Part shown: piece by piece, positions 1 to 5,598 of the stretch
How the letters are laid out: each line of letters begins with the position of its first letter
Position numbering within the stretch: the stretch's first letter is position 1
Assembly (NCBI GenBank): GCA_011605835.1
Contig: JAAOZJ010000142.1
Location: 1-5,598 of the forward strand
Direction of reading: 5' to 3'
DNA: 5,598 nt
From: Thermoproteota archaeon
Lineage (GTDB): Archaea; Thermoproteota; Methanomethylicia; Nezhaarchaeales; WYZ-LMO8
Position numbers and translations under genes: made by a program
The notes under the pieces: model-generated
The model's database searches: none
What the model saw: only the letters and a program-made list of their open reading frames with translations
What the model was told of the DNA's origin: nothing

Positions 1-1
1 C

Positions 2-379
2 TACTCCTTCATAAACATATACGTTAGGAGGACCTTCTTCTTGATGTTCTCGAGCGAGGACTACGTCGAGCTGGCCAAGGCGAAGGGACTGCCGGAGTCC
101 GTCATACAGAGGAGGTACGTGCTGAGGCCGACGTTGCCCCCTATTATAACTGACTTCTCTCTATCGCTCATAGCTTCGTGGATGGGCGCGATAATTACTG
201 AGAGGGTGTTCAATTGGCCCGGGATAGGTAGCTTGCTCTACTCTGCATCGGTCATGTTCGACACGCCGGTGCTGGTCGGGCTCGTAGTCATATACGCTTA
301 CTTATTGGCGGTAACGGTCTTCACGCTCGAGGTAGTGTACGCGATCTTGGACCCGAGGATTAGAATGGGTGGCGCGTGA
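2..379 (+). CDS. dppB: Peptide/nickel-type ABC transporter permease, DppB/OppB family (C-terminal part)
   Basis: This is the C-terminal end of an inner permease subunit that forms half of the membrane channel of a Dpp/Opp importer. The frame is open from base 2 with no stop, so the true start lies upstream; 125 residues are visible, where the family usually has about 310-340. The cytoplasmic EAA loop that docks on the ATPase is clear: EDYVELAKAKG followed by the long conserved stretch ending in LRPTLPPII. Next come a helix and the typical B-subunit segment ITERVFNWPGIGSL, then a last hydrophobic helix (VLVGLVVIYAYLLAVTVFTL) and the family ending YAILDPRIRMG. The stop TGA overlaps the next gene's start, so it is the first visible gene of the transporter operon. 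The family is certain; the substrate (peptide or oligosaccharide) is not, and the gene symbol only indicates the position within the family. Confidence 0.95.
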   Translation, partial: YSFINIYVRRTFFLMFSSEDYVELAKAKGLPESVIQRRYVLRPTLPPIITDFSLSLIASWMGAIITERVFNWPGIGSLLYSASVMFDTPVLVGLVVIYAYLLAVTVFTLEVVYAILDPRIRMGGA

Positions 380-1785
380 TGGCGTCGAGAGCCAAGCGCT
401 TCTTCGAGCAACTGCTCTTCTACAGGTCTGCCGCTATAGGCTTGGCGATAATACTCGTCTTGGTCGGGATCTCCGTGTACGCGATCTTCGCGATACCCTA
501 CGACGAGGCCGTGAGGCTTTGGAGGGCTGGCGAGCAGCACTGGCTGAGCAACCCGCGCAACGCGCTTCCTTCGTGGGTGAATATCTTCTCGTCCAAGAAG
601 TTGCCCGAAACAATAATACTGGACACGAGCGAGCCTAGGCCCGGGGTCTCTAAAGCCATAGTCCCGGTCCTCGGGAGGTTCAGCCGGATCAGGATAGAAT
701 TTTCATTCGACTACCAATACGATGACTTCCCGAGCGAGCTGAACCTGTTCTTCAAGTCGAGGTTCAACGCATCGGCGCCGCAACTGACCGTGCACTGGGC
801 CAAGCCTAACGGAGAGGAGTACGTCTTAAACACCATGATCATCTCCAGAGAGGACAAGTACTACATCTCGAACGATGACAGACTGGCTAGGGAGCTCAGG
901 AGGCTGATATCAGCAAAGGTAAATAGGACCATAGAGTACGACGCCCCGGTGACCTTACTTCTTTTCGCCGAGGAGGACGCGAGCATACTCAATCCTAGTA
1001 CCGCGAAGGTCATGAAGGGCACCTACAGGCTCTGGATAGAGGGGATGGCGTTCGAGGCGAACGTCGATGTGGACGCGCGCCTAATCGTCTACGGCAAGGT
1101 CTATGGGTGGGCAGGAACAGACCACCTGAGGAGGGACATAGGGATAGCCCTCCTCTGGGGCACGCCGATAGCGTTGTCCTTCGGCGTCGTCGCCTCAGTA
1201 TCGATAGCACTTATACAGATGTTCATCGGCGCCGTTAGCGCTTGGTTCTTGGGGAGGGTCGACACGGTACTTCAGAGGCTCACGGAGGTCTTCATGGTCC
1301 TCCCGTTCCTGCCCGTGGTGATAATGATATCTACGTTCTACAAGATCAACATATGGATCCTCCTGCTCGTTGTCATAGGCCTGACAGCTTTTGGCAGCGG
1401 CGTCAAGAACTACAGGGCCATGTTCCTGCAGATCAAGGAGTTCCCCTACGTCGAGGCCGCGAGGGCTTACGGCGCTGGCAGCTTTAGGATCATCGCTCGA
1501 TACCTCATCCCCAAGGTCCTGCCGACGATAATACCGTCGATGGTCTTGTCCGTGCCCGACTTCGTCTTCTTGGAGGCCGCGCTGGCGATACTGGGCCTTG
1601 GAGACCCCCTAGCGCCGACGTGGGGGAAGATAATCGACGATGCCTTCACCTACGGGGCCCTCTATAAGGGCTTGTACTACTGGGTCCTAGAGCCCTCCGT
1701 CTTGCTGGCGATAACCTCGCTGAGCTTCGCCATGCTGGGCTTCGCCTTGGACAAGATATTCAACCCCAGGCTAAAAGAGGCTTAG
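379..1785 (+). CDS. dppC: Peptide/nickel-type ABC transporter permease, DppC/OppC family, with large extracytoplasmic insertion
   Basis: This is the second channel-forming permease of the importer and should pair with the B subunit. Residues below are numbered from the GTG at 376; the ATG at 379 is preferred, and GGTG at 368-371 suits either. Helix 1 spans about 18-40 and is followed by PYDEAV and PSWVN, the usual OppC lead-in. Normally the GTDxLGRD motif follows within a few residues; here it comes only at 248-254 (GTDHLRRD, with Arg in place of Gly), after about 175 extra residues. The permease domain then follows: helices at about 264-290, 302-321, 325-341, 384-408 and 438-459, and the ATPase-docking EAA loop at 356-387 (YVEAARAYGAG...IPKVLPTIIP). 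The length of 468 residues compares with about 280-320 in typical OppC. The insert is mostly beta-like, lacks cysteine, and has two N-glycosylation sequons (NAS 131, NRT 183), fitting an exposed domain. Family assignment is firm; the role of the insert is unknown. Confidence 0.95.
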   Translation: MASRAKRFFEQLLFYRSAAIGLAIILVLVGISVYAIFAIPYDEAVRLWRAGEQHWLSNPRNALPSWVNIFSSKKLPETIILDTSEPRPGVSKAIVPVLGRFSRIRIEFSFDYQYDDFPSELNLFFKSRFNASAPQLTVHWAKPNGEEYVLNTMIISREDKYYISNDDRLARELRRLISAKVNRTIEYDAPVTLLLFAEEDASILNPSTAKVMKGTYRLWIEGMAFEANVDVDARLIVYGKVYGWAGTDHLRRDIGIALLWGTPIALSFGVVASVSIALIQMFIGAVSAWFLGRVDTVLQRLTEVFMVLPFLPVVIMISTFYKINIWILLLVVIGLTAFGSGVKNYRAMFLQIKEFPYVEAARAYGAGSFRIIARYLIPKVLPTIIPSMVLSVPDFVFLEAALAILGLGDPLAPTWGKIIDDAFTYGALYKGLYYWVLEPSVLLAITSLSFAMLGFALDKIFNPRLKEA

Positions 1786-1790
1786 GAACG

Positions 1791-1794
1791 GGTG
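1791..1794 (+). promoter_or_regulatory. Ribosome binding site of the first ATPase gene (GGTG)
   Basis: GGTG lies five bases before the ATG at 1800 and matches the archaeal anti-Shine-Dalgarno core (complement of CACC). It supports 1800 as the start and shows the spacing this genome uses, which helps in judging other starts in the window. Confidence 0.65.
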
Positions 1795-1799
1795 GGGAG

Positions 1800-2756
1800 A
1801 TGCTAGGCGTATCGAACCTAGTGATGTACTACAGGACGCTCAGGGGAGAGGTCAGGGCTGTCGACGACGTCTCGTTCTCCTTGCAAAAGGGGGAGACTAT
1901 CGCCATCATAGGAGAGTCGGGTTGTGGAAAGAGCTCTCTCGCGAAGTCAATAGTAAGGTTGCTCCCAAGAAACGTCTCGACGTATAGGGGCAAGGTAATT
2001 CTCGACGGCGTAAATTTGATGGAGCTCGACGAGGAGACCTTCAACAGAGAGGTCAGGTGGACCAAGATAACCTACGTCCCGCAAGCGGCGCTGAACTCCC
2101 TAAACCCAGTCATCAAGATTGGGGACCAGATGATCGAGCCCTTGCTCCTCCGCCGGAAGATGGATAAGAGAGAGGCCTTGGAGAGGGCGGCCAAGGCTCT
2201 GAGGCTGGTCGGCGTGAGCGACGCCTTCCTGCACCATTACCCCTTCGAGCTGAGTGGCGGCATGAAGCAGAGGGTCATAATAGCCATGGCACTCTTAACC
2301 GAGCCCAAGCTGATGATCCTTGACGAGCCGACCTCCTCGCTGGACGTGCTTACGCAGGCCAACATAATGAACTTGTTGAAGAGGGTTAGGAAGGAGATGG
2401 GCTTGAGCATGATATTCATAACGCACGACGTCGCCCTCTCGAGCGAGCTGGCGGATAAGGTGGCCGTCATGTACGCTGGCCAAATCGTCGAGCTCGGTAA
2501 TGCGGAGGAGTTCTACAGGGACCCTAAGCATCCTTACTCGCAGAAGCTGATGGAGAGCGTCCCCACGCTGAGGAGGGATAAGGAGCTGAGCTTCATACCT
2601 GGGTCGCCGCCGAGCCTTCTCAACCCGCCCAAGGGGTGCAGGTTCGCTGAGAGGTGCCCGTTTAAGTTCAATAAGTGCTCTGAGAACCCGCCGATAACGC
2701 CTTTAGACGAAGACTCGTACGTCAAGTGTTGGCTCTACGAGAAGGGAAGCTCATGA
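1800..2756 (+). CDS. dppD: Peptide-type ABC transporter ATP-binding protein, DppD/OppD family, with four-cysteine Fe-S motif
   Basis: This is one of the two cytoplasmic ATPases that power the importer. It has 318 residues, the usual length. Motifs in order are Walker A GESGCGKSS (38-46), Q-loop Gln95 in YVPQAALNSLNP, signature LSGGMKQR (151-158), Walker B LMILDEP with catalytic Glu176, D-loop SSLD, and H-loop His209 in ITHD. All catalytic residues are present, so it should hydrolyse ATP. The C-terminal oligopeptide-transporter domain starts with HPYSQKLMESVP at about 244. It contains Cys280, Cys286, Cys293 and Cys310 (C-x5-C-x6-C-x16-C), the arrangement known to hold a [4Fe-4S] cluster in DppD-type proteins; cluster binding here is inferred. 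The gene starts 14 bp after the permease stop and its end overlaps the next ATPase by 4 bp (ATGA), so the two subunits are probably made together in equal amounts. Confidence 0.96.
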   Translation: MLGVSNLVMYYRTLRGEVRAVDDVSFSLQKGETIAIIGESGCGKSSLAKSIVRLLPRNVSTYRGKVILDGVNLMELDEETFNREVRWTKITYVPQAALNSLNPVIKIGDQMIEPLLLRRKMDKREALERAAKALRLVGVSDAFLHHYPFELSGGMKQRVIIAMALLTEPKLMILDEPTSSLDVLTQANIMNLLKRVRKEMGLSMIFITHDVALSSELADKVAVMYAGQIVELGNAEEFYRDPKHPYSQKLMESVPTLRRDKELSFIPGSPPSLLNPPKGCRFAERCPFKFNKCSENPPITPLDEDSYVKCWLYEKGSS

Positions 2757-3733
2757 GCGAACAGTTATTGCGTGTCGAAAATCTGAAGAAGTACTTTGAG
2801 GTTAGGAGAGGCCTCTTCGGAAGGAGGAGGTTTTACGTAAGAGCAGTCGATGGCGTTGACTTGACCTTAACGAAAGGAGAGGCCGTATCTATCGTCGGCG
2901 AGAGCGGTTGTGGCAAGACGACCCTCGGCAAGACAATCCTCAGGCTCTACGAGCCCACTGACGGTAGGATAATATTTGAAGGGAAGGACATAACGCACCT
3001 AGGGTGGAAAGAGCTGAAGTGGTACAGGCGCGAGACGGGCTTGGTCCAGCAGGACCCCTTCGGAGCGCTACCGCCCTTCATGACTGTCAAGAGGATACTC
3101 GAGGAGCCACTCATAATCCACGGCTTTAAGGACAAGAGGGAGAGGGAGGAGAGGATCTACAAGGTCTTGGAGCGGGTTAGGCTGACCCCTGTCGAGGACT
3201 TCATCAGCAAATACCCTCATATGTTGAGCGGTGGGCAACAACAGAGGCTCGTCATAGCCAGGTCGATAATCTTGGAGCCGAAGCTTATAGTCGCCGACGA
3301 GCCTGTCTCGATGCTGGACGCATCGGTAAGAGTGGAGATACTCAAGTTGTTGCAGGATCTGCAGAAGAGTTACAACCTGAGCGTGATATACATCACCCAC
3401 GACCTCTCGACGACTAAGTACTTCTCGGAGAGGATCTTCATAATGTACGCCGCTCACATAGTAGAGAGCGCGGGCACGAGGGAAATACTGCGCAACCCGA
3501 TGCACCCATACACCAAAGCATTGTTGAACGTCATACCAGATCCGGATCCCTCGAATCGCTTTACAATTAAAGAGGTGCCAACAGGCGAGCCACCTAACTT
3601 AATAGACCCGCCGCCCAGCTGTCGCTTCCACCCAAGGTGCCCGAGCGTCGTAAAGGGGCTCTGCGACGTGAAGGAGCCACCCATGATCGAGGTTGATAAG
3701 GGGCACTACGTGAAGTGCTGGCTCTATGGCTAG
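2753..3733 (+). CDS. dppF: Peptide-type ABC transporter ATP-binding protein, DppF/OppF family, with four-cysteine Fe-S motif
   Basis: This is the second ATPase, expected to form a heterodimer with the preceding one under the two permeases. The ATG at 2753 was chosen over an upstream TTG at 2726 because it gives the family start (MSEQLLRVENLKKYF), 326 residues, and a 4-bp ATGA overlap with the previous stop. Motifs are Walker A GESGCGKTT (49-57), Q-loop in LVQQDPFGALPPFMTV (about 97-112), signature LSGGQQQR (158-165), Walker B LIVADEP with Glu183, D-loop SMLD, and H-loop His216. The F-type insertion between Walker A strands, LFGRRRFYVRAVDGVDL, is present. The C-terminal domain begins at HPYTKALLNVIP (251) and has Cys290, Cys296, Cys304 and Cys322 (C-x5-C-x7-C-x17-C), again fitting a [4Fe-4S] site. 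No strong ribosome binding site is visible, so translation probably depends on coupling to the upstream gene. Confidence 0.96.
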   Translation: MSEQLLRVENLKKYFEVRRGLFGRRRFYVRAVDGVDLTLTKGEAVSIVGESGCGKTTLGKTILRLYEPTDGRIIFEGKDITHLGWKELKWYRRETGLVQQDPFGALPPFMTVKRILEEPLIIHGFKDKREREERIYKVLERVRLTPVEDFISKYPHMLSGGQQQRLVIARSIILEPKLIVADEPVSMLDASVRVEILKLLQDLQKSYNLSVIYITHDLSTTKYFSERIFIMYAAHIVESAGTREILRNPMHPYTKALLNVIPDPDPSNRFTIKEVPTGEPPNLIDPPPSCRFHPRCPSVVKGLCDVKEPPMIEVDKGHYVKCWLYG

Positions 3734-3947
3734 CCTCGAGAGAGAGGTCGTCGAGATAGTAGTTGGGGGCTCGCTGTTAGTAATCGGCTTTCTAATGTCG
3801 TTTCTCATGGTGATCGACGTCATCGAGAAGTCCATAATCTTATCGATCTTGGCCTTCTCACTATCCTTAGCCGGGTTAGTTATAGGGCTTTATGGAATAT
3901 ACGGCTTGGCCCTTTCGCGGCGCAGAGGCGCTAGACGACGCTCTTAG
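3726..3947 (+). CDS. Small two-helix membrane protein of unknown function
   Basis: This encodes 73 residues, and I cannot name a family for it. The ATG at 3726 overlaps the end of the F ATPase by 8 bp, which suggests coupled translation and a place as the last gene of the transporter operon. The protein has a short charged N-terminus (MASLEREVVE), a first hydrophobic helix at about 10-30 rich in Gly, Leu and Met, a short acidic/basic turn (DVIEKS, 31-36), a second hydrophobic helix at about 36-62, and an arginine-rich tail SRRRGARRRS. By the positive-inside rule both ends should face the cytoplasm, forming a hairpin. It has no catalytic motif. It could be a small accessory or stabilising partner of the transporter, or an unrelated gene that shares the transcript. 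The two clean helices, good start and tight overlap argue for a real gene; the function is open. Confidence 0.75.
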   Translation: MASLEREVVEIVVGGSLLVIGFLMSFLMVIDVIEKSIILSILAFSLSLAGLVIGLYGIYGLALSRRRGARRRS

Positions 3948-4000
3948 CAAGAAGGGCTTGGAAACCTTGACTTTATTGTGTAAGCTCAGGAATATAGGTT

Positions 4001-4014
4001 GAAAAGCTTAAAAC
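4001..4014 (+). promoter_or_regulatory. Putative archaeal promoter (BRE and TATA-like box) of the ACT-domain gene
   Basis: GAAAAG (4001-4006) looks like a TFB recognition element, followed by CTTAAAAC (4007-4014) as a TATA-like box in an otherwise GC-rich region. With the usual archaeal spacing, transcription would start near 4034-4040, leaving a leader of only about 7-13 bases before the TTG at 4047. The roughly 100-bp gap after the transporter operon also argues for a new transcription unit. The call rests on pattern and spacing only. Confidence 0.55.
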
Positions 4015-4018
4015 TCGT

Positions 4019-4046
4019 GGCCTCTTCACTGCTTCAGTGAAGGGCC
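4019..4046. repeat. Inverted repeat with 12-bp arms at the ACT gene transcription/translation start
   Basis: GGCC (4019-4022), one unpaired T (4023) and CTTCACTG (4024-4031) are mirrored, after a CTT loop (4032-4034), by CAGTGAAG (4035-4042) and GGCC (4043-4046). All twelve arm positions pair. The element lies between the TATA-like box and the start codon and covers the expected transcription start. The AGTGA within the right arm (4036-4040) is also the best ribosome binding site candidate, six bases before the TTG. It could be a repressor operator or, if the transcript begins upstream, an RNA hairpin that hides the ribosome binding site. Confidence 0.7.
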
Positions 4047-4058
4047 TTGAGCGCTCAA
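4047..4058. repeat. Perfect 12-bp palindrome over the start codon of the ACT gene
   Basis: TTGAGCGCTCAA reads the same on both strands. It comprises the TTG start and the next three codons and abuts the longer inverted repeat upstream. The two symmetry centres (4033 and about 4052.5) are some 19.5 bp apart, close to two DNA turns, which would place two protein dimers on the same face. Being inside codons it may be chance, but its position beside another strong dyad favours a regulatory role. Confidence 0.5.
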
Positions 4059-4337
4059 CAGGACAAGGACCTCATAGTCATTACCGTCATAGGCGTCGAC
4101 AGACCGGGCATAGTAGCTGGCATAGCGAGCGTCTTGGCAAGCTCCAACGTCAACATAGAGGACATAAGCCAGACAGTCTTGAGAGGGTTCTTCGCCATGA
4201 TAATGATCGCCGACATAAGCAAGGCCACTTGCAACTTAAGTGAATTGAGGGAAAGGCTCGAGGCAAAGGCGAAGGAACTGGGGGTCGAGGTCTTCATCCA
4301 GCACTCAGACATCTTCAGGGCAATGCACAGGATATGA
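4047..4337 (+). CDS. ACT-domain protein, UPF0237 family
   Basis: This is a 96-residue stand-alone ACT domain, a fold that usually senses amino acids or similar small ligands and often dimerises. The strand-loop-helix entry LIVITVIGVDRPGIVAGIASVLA (9-31) carries the DRPGIVA ligand-loop signature. Strand two is VNIEDISQTV, strand three FFAMIMIADIS, and a helix spans about 64-79. The C-terminus QHSDIFRAMHRI is characteristic of UPF0237. The protein is related to the ACT domains of the glycine-cleavage regulator GcvR, but no glycine-cleavage genes are visible here. TTG at 4047 is the only workable start: an in-frame TGA sits at 4038 and the next possible start (TTG 4134) would remove the ligand loop. 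The gene appears to have its own promoter and lies under two dyad symmetries. In many genomes it neighbours a UPF0210 gene, as here. Family confidence is high; the ligand and partner are unknown. Confidence 0.93.
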   Translation: MSAQQDKDLIVITVIGVDRPGIVAGIASVLASSNVNIEDISQTVLRGFFAMIMIADISKATCNLSELRERLEAKAKELGVEVFIQHSDIFRAMHRI

Positions 4338-4407
4338 GGGTAATGCCTAAGTCCAGCTTGTGTCTTCGGCCCCCTAAGCGCATGATCGTGTGGCGCCGCC
4401 GAACATG

Positions 4408-4432
4408 TACATTTACATTATAACAACTGTTA
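4408..4432. repeat. Short AT-rich repeats in the 175-bp gap between the ACT and UPF0210 genes
   Basis: The gap from 4338 to 4512 has no convincing gene. Its AT-rich core holds TACATT twice in tandem (4408-4419) and then TAACA-AC-TGTTA (4421-4432), an inverted repeat with 5-bp arms. Just downstream is a 5-bp hairpin candidate AGCTC-TGG-GAGCT (4433-4445). These sit 35-60 bp upstream of the TATA-like box of the next gene, where archaeal activators often bind. They are short enough to be chance. Confidence 0.3.
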
Positions 4433-4468
4433 AGCTCTGGGAGCTCGATGCCCCCTACTAGTAAGACC

Positions 4469-4476
4469 TTTTTATT
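4469..4476 (+). promoter_or_regulatory. Putative TATA-like promoter box of the UPF0210 gene
   Basis: TTTTTATT (4469-4476) is the strongest AT run near the gene. An archaeal start site about 25 bases downstream of its centre would fall near 4498, giving a leader of about 14 bases that just includes the ribosome binding site. The bases before it are not a good TFB element. The T run could alternatively contribute to termination of the ACT transcript. Confidence 0.5.
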
Positions 4477-4504
4477 CAGAAGCAGACTAAAGCCCTTGTG
4501 TATT

Positions 4505-4512
4505 AGGCGGTG
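4505..4512 (+). promoter_or_regulatory. Ribosome binding site candidate of the UPF0210 gene; start ambiguous
   Basis: AGGCGGTG directly touches the ATG at 4513. GGTG at 4509-4512 has no spacer to that ATG but is six bases from an in-frame TTG at 4519, similar to the five-base spacer at the dppD start. If AGG (4505-4507) is the binding core, the ATG is suitably spaced. A GTG at 4510 is also in frame; a TAG at 4504 rules out anything further upstream. Confidence 0.45.
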
Positions 4513-5598
4513 ATGGCGTTGCCGATAGTCGTGCATCCCTCGGAGATCCTCGAGACCATAGAGATGATAAGGTACTTGAAGTTCGACATAAGGGCCGCCA
4601 CTTTGAGCTTGAGCTTGATGGACTGCGTTGACCCCGACCCCTCGAAGATGATGGACAAGGTGGAGAGAAAGCTCAGAGGCGTCTTGCCAAAGTTCGTGAG
4701 CGTGGTCGACGAGGTCGTGGAGAGGTATCAGGTCCCAATAGTCAACAAGAGGCTCTCGATAACTCCTCTGAGCGTCCTTGTGGAGCCTTACGCCTCCATT
4801 AGCTTGGACCGAGCTAAGGAGGTGCTCCTCGACATCTCGTTGCTAGTGGACTTTCTGGCGCGCGAAAGCCGCGTCGATTACGTCGGAGGGCTCTCTGCCT
4901 ACGTGGCAAGGGGCTCGACCCCCGGCGACAGGGCCGTCCTAGAATCGATAGCCGAGGTCGTGTCCTCGACCGAGAGAGTCTTCTCATCAGTGAACGCCGC
5001 TCAATCCGGCATAGGGATCAACGTCGACGCGGTGTATGAGGTCTCGAAGCAAATCAAGAGGCTAAGCGAGATGACACCCAAGGGCATCGGTTGCACGAGA
5101 GTAGGGGTTTTCGCCAATGTACCAGAAGATGCCCCTTTCCTGCCAGCGGCCCACCACGGGCAGAACATGCCCGAGGTCGCTCTCCACATAGCGATAAGCG
5201 GCCCAGGGGTCTTGGAGCACGCCATTAAGGCCAGGTGTCAAGGTAAGAACCTGACGGAGCTGCTCGACGAGCTGAAGAGGGCCGTGTTCAAGATAACTAG
5301 GGCCGGGGAGTTCGTCGGGAGGGAGATAGCCAAGAGGATGGGCATAAGGCTCTGCACTGTCGACCTGTCACTCGCCCCTAGCCCGGTCATCGGGGACTCT
5401 GTGGCGGACGTCGTGGAGGCCATGGGGCTTGACAGCTTCGGCGCGCCGGGGACCCTGACGGCCCTGGCCTTGCTCGTCGAGGCTCTGAAGAGGGCCGGTT
5501 CCATGGCCGCCACGAACGTCGGAGGCTTCAGTGGAGTGATGCTCCCCGGGAGCGAGGACTTGGGCTTGACGGAGGCGTTCAAGAGGGGCTCCGCCACC
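4513..5598 (+). CDS. UPF0210 (DUF711) family protein, PFL-like fold, C-terminus cut by the window
   Basis: The frame is open for 362 codons to the last base with no stop; family members have about 450 residues, so roughly 90 are missing. Conserved blocks in order are ILETIEMI near the start and DIRAATLSLSLMDCVDPDP (about 26-43), NKRLSITPLS (78-87), DYVGGLSAYVARGSTPGDR (122-140), STERVFSSVNAAQSGIGINVDAV (152-174), FANVPEDAPFLPAAHHG (200-216), ISGPGV (228-233), a FKITRAGEFVGREIAKRMG block (about 259-277), DLSLAPSPVIGDSVADVVEAMG (284-305), and GGFSGVMLPGSEDLG (337-351). These match UPF0210, whose known structure resembles pyruvate formate-lyase-type enzymes, although a reaction has not been firmly assigned. 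I see no signal peptide or membrane helix, so it is probably cytoplasmic. The neighbouring ACT protein is its usual genomic partner and may be a regulatory subunit or sensor; that is inference. The ATG is the default start, with GTG 4510 or TTG 4519 possible. Confidence 0.93.
   Translation, partial: MALPIVVHPSEILETIEMIRYLKFDIRAATLSLSLMDCVDPDPSKMMDKVERKLRGVLPKFVSVVDEVVERYQVPIVNKRLSITPLSVLVEPYASISLDRAKEVLLDISLLVDFLARESRVDYVGGLSAYVARGSTPGDRAVLESIAEVVSSTERVFSSVNAAQSGIGINVDAVYEVSKQIKRLSEMTPKGIGCTRVGVFANVPEDAPFLPAAHHGQNMPEVALHIAISGPGVLEHAIKARCQGKNLTELLDELKRAVFKITRAGEFVGREIAKRMGIRLCTVDLSLAPSPVIGDSVADVVEAMGLDSFGAPGTLTALALLVEALKRAGSMAATNVGGFSGVMLPGSEDLGLTEAFKRGSAT

Noticed and set aside
369..638. A plus-strand 89-codon frame overlapping the beginning of the C permease
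   Set aside because: It is out of frame with the permease, rich in Arg, with no domain; the permease frame has clear helix and family motifs.
3068..3505. A 145-codon minus-strand open frame opposite the F ATPase
   Set aside because: It lies wholly antisense to a gene with intact ATPase motifs, and its product has no recognisable domain. Long antisense frames are expected in GC-rich DNA with few TA-containing stops.
3953..3980. Possible terminator after the transporter operon (AAGG...CCTT followed by CTTTATTG)
   Set aside because: The stem is only four pairs with an eight-base loop and the T tract is broken by A and G; too weak to call.
3981..4010. Inverted repeat TAAGCT ... AGCTTA flanking 18 bases upstream of the ACT promoter
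   Set aside because: The arms are six bases with a wide spacer, and the right arm overlaps the TATA-like box; likely chance in an AT-rich stretch.
4343..4423. A 26-codon open frame starting ATG (MPKSSLCLRPPKR...) between the ACT and UPF0210 genes
   Set aside because: It is very short and strongly basic, has no promoter of its own and only a weak ribosome site, and ends inside the AT-rich repeats; it looks like chance.
5238..5597. A minus-strand open frame of about 119 codons opposite the UPF0210 gene
   Set aside because: The plus strand encodes conserved UPF0210 blocks through the same bases; the minus frame is low-complexity Ser/Ala/Pro and is a shadow.

Overview
The window looks like chromosomal DNA of a hyperthermophilic archaeon, most likely a crenarchaeon (Thermoproteota). 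The clues are a GC-rich sequence with heavy use of AGG (Arg), ATA (Ile), GTC and CTC codons; GGTG-type ribosome binding sites; TTG and GTG start options; gene overlaps of 1-8 bp; and AT-rich TATA-like boxes about 25-30 bp upstream of likely transcript starts. I cannot fix the order or genus. All supported genes lie on the plus strand, and no tRNA, rRNA, CRISPR array, insertion sequence or phage gene was seen.

Region 1 (1-3947) is the distal part of a peptide/nickel-family (Dpp/Opp) ABC transporter operon: the end of the B permease, a complete C permease, the two ATPases D and F, and a 73-residue two-helix membrane protein. Each junction is an overlap or a gap of 14 bp, so the genes are probably co-transcribed and translationally coupled. 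The substrate-binding protein and the promoter are not in the window and presumably lie upstream. The C permease carries about 175 extra residues between its first helix and the conserved GTD..RD motif, predicted to sit outside the membrane. Both ATPases keep all catalytic motifs and end in an oligopeptide-transporter C-terminal domain with four cysteines of the kind that binds a [4Fe-4S] cluster. The substrate could be peptides or oligosaccharides; the sequence does not decide this.

Region 2 (3948-4337) holds an intergenic promoter and a short ACT-domain gene of the UPF0237 family. Between the TATA-like box and the fifth codon lie two adjacent dyad symmetries, one with 12-bp arms and one a perfect 12-bp palindrome that contains the TTG start codon. 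They look like operator sites or an RNA hairpin controlling this gene.

Region 3 (4338-5598) is a 175-bp intergenic stretch with small repeats and a second TATA-like box, followed by the first 362 codons of a UPF0210/DUF711 (PFL-like) protein that runs off the window. UPF0237 and UPF0210 genes are a recurrent neighbour pair in bacteria and archaea, without a firmly established function. Here each appears to have its own promoter. The most unusual items are the C-permease insertion, the double palindrome at the ACT gene start, and the uncharacterised small membrane protein attached to the transporter operon.
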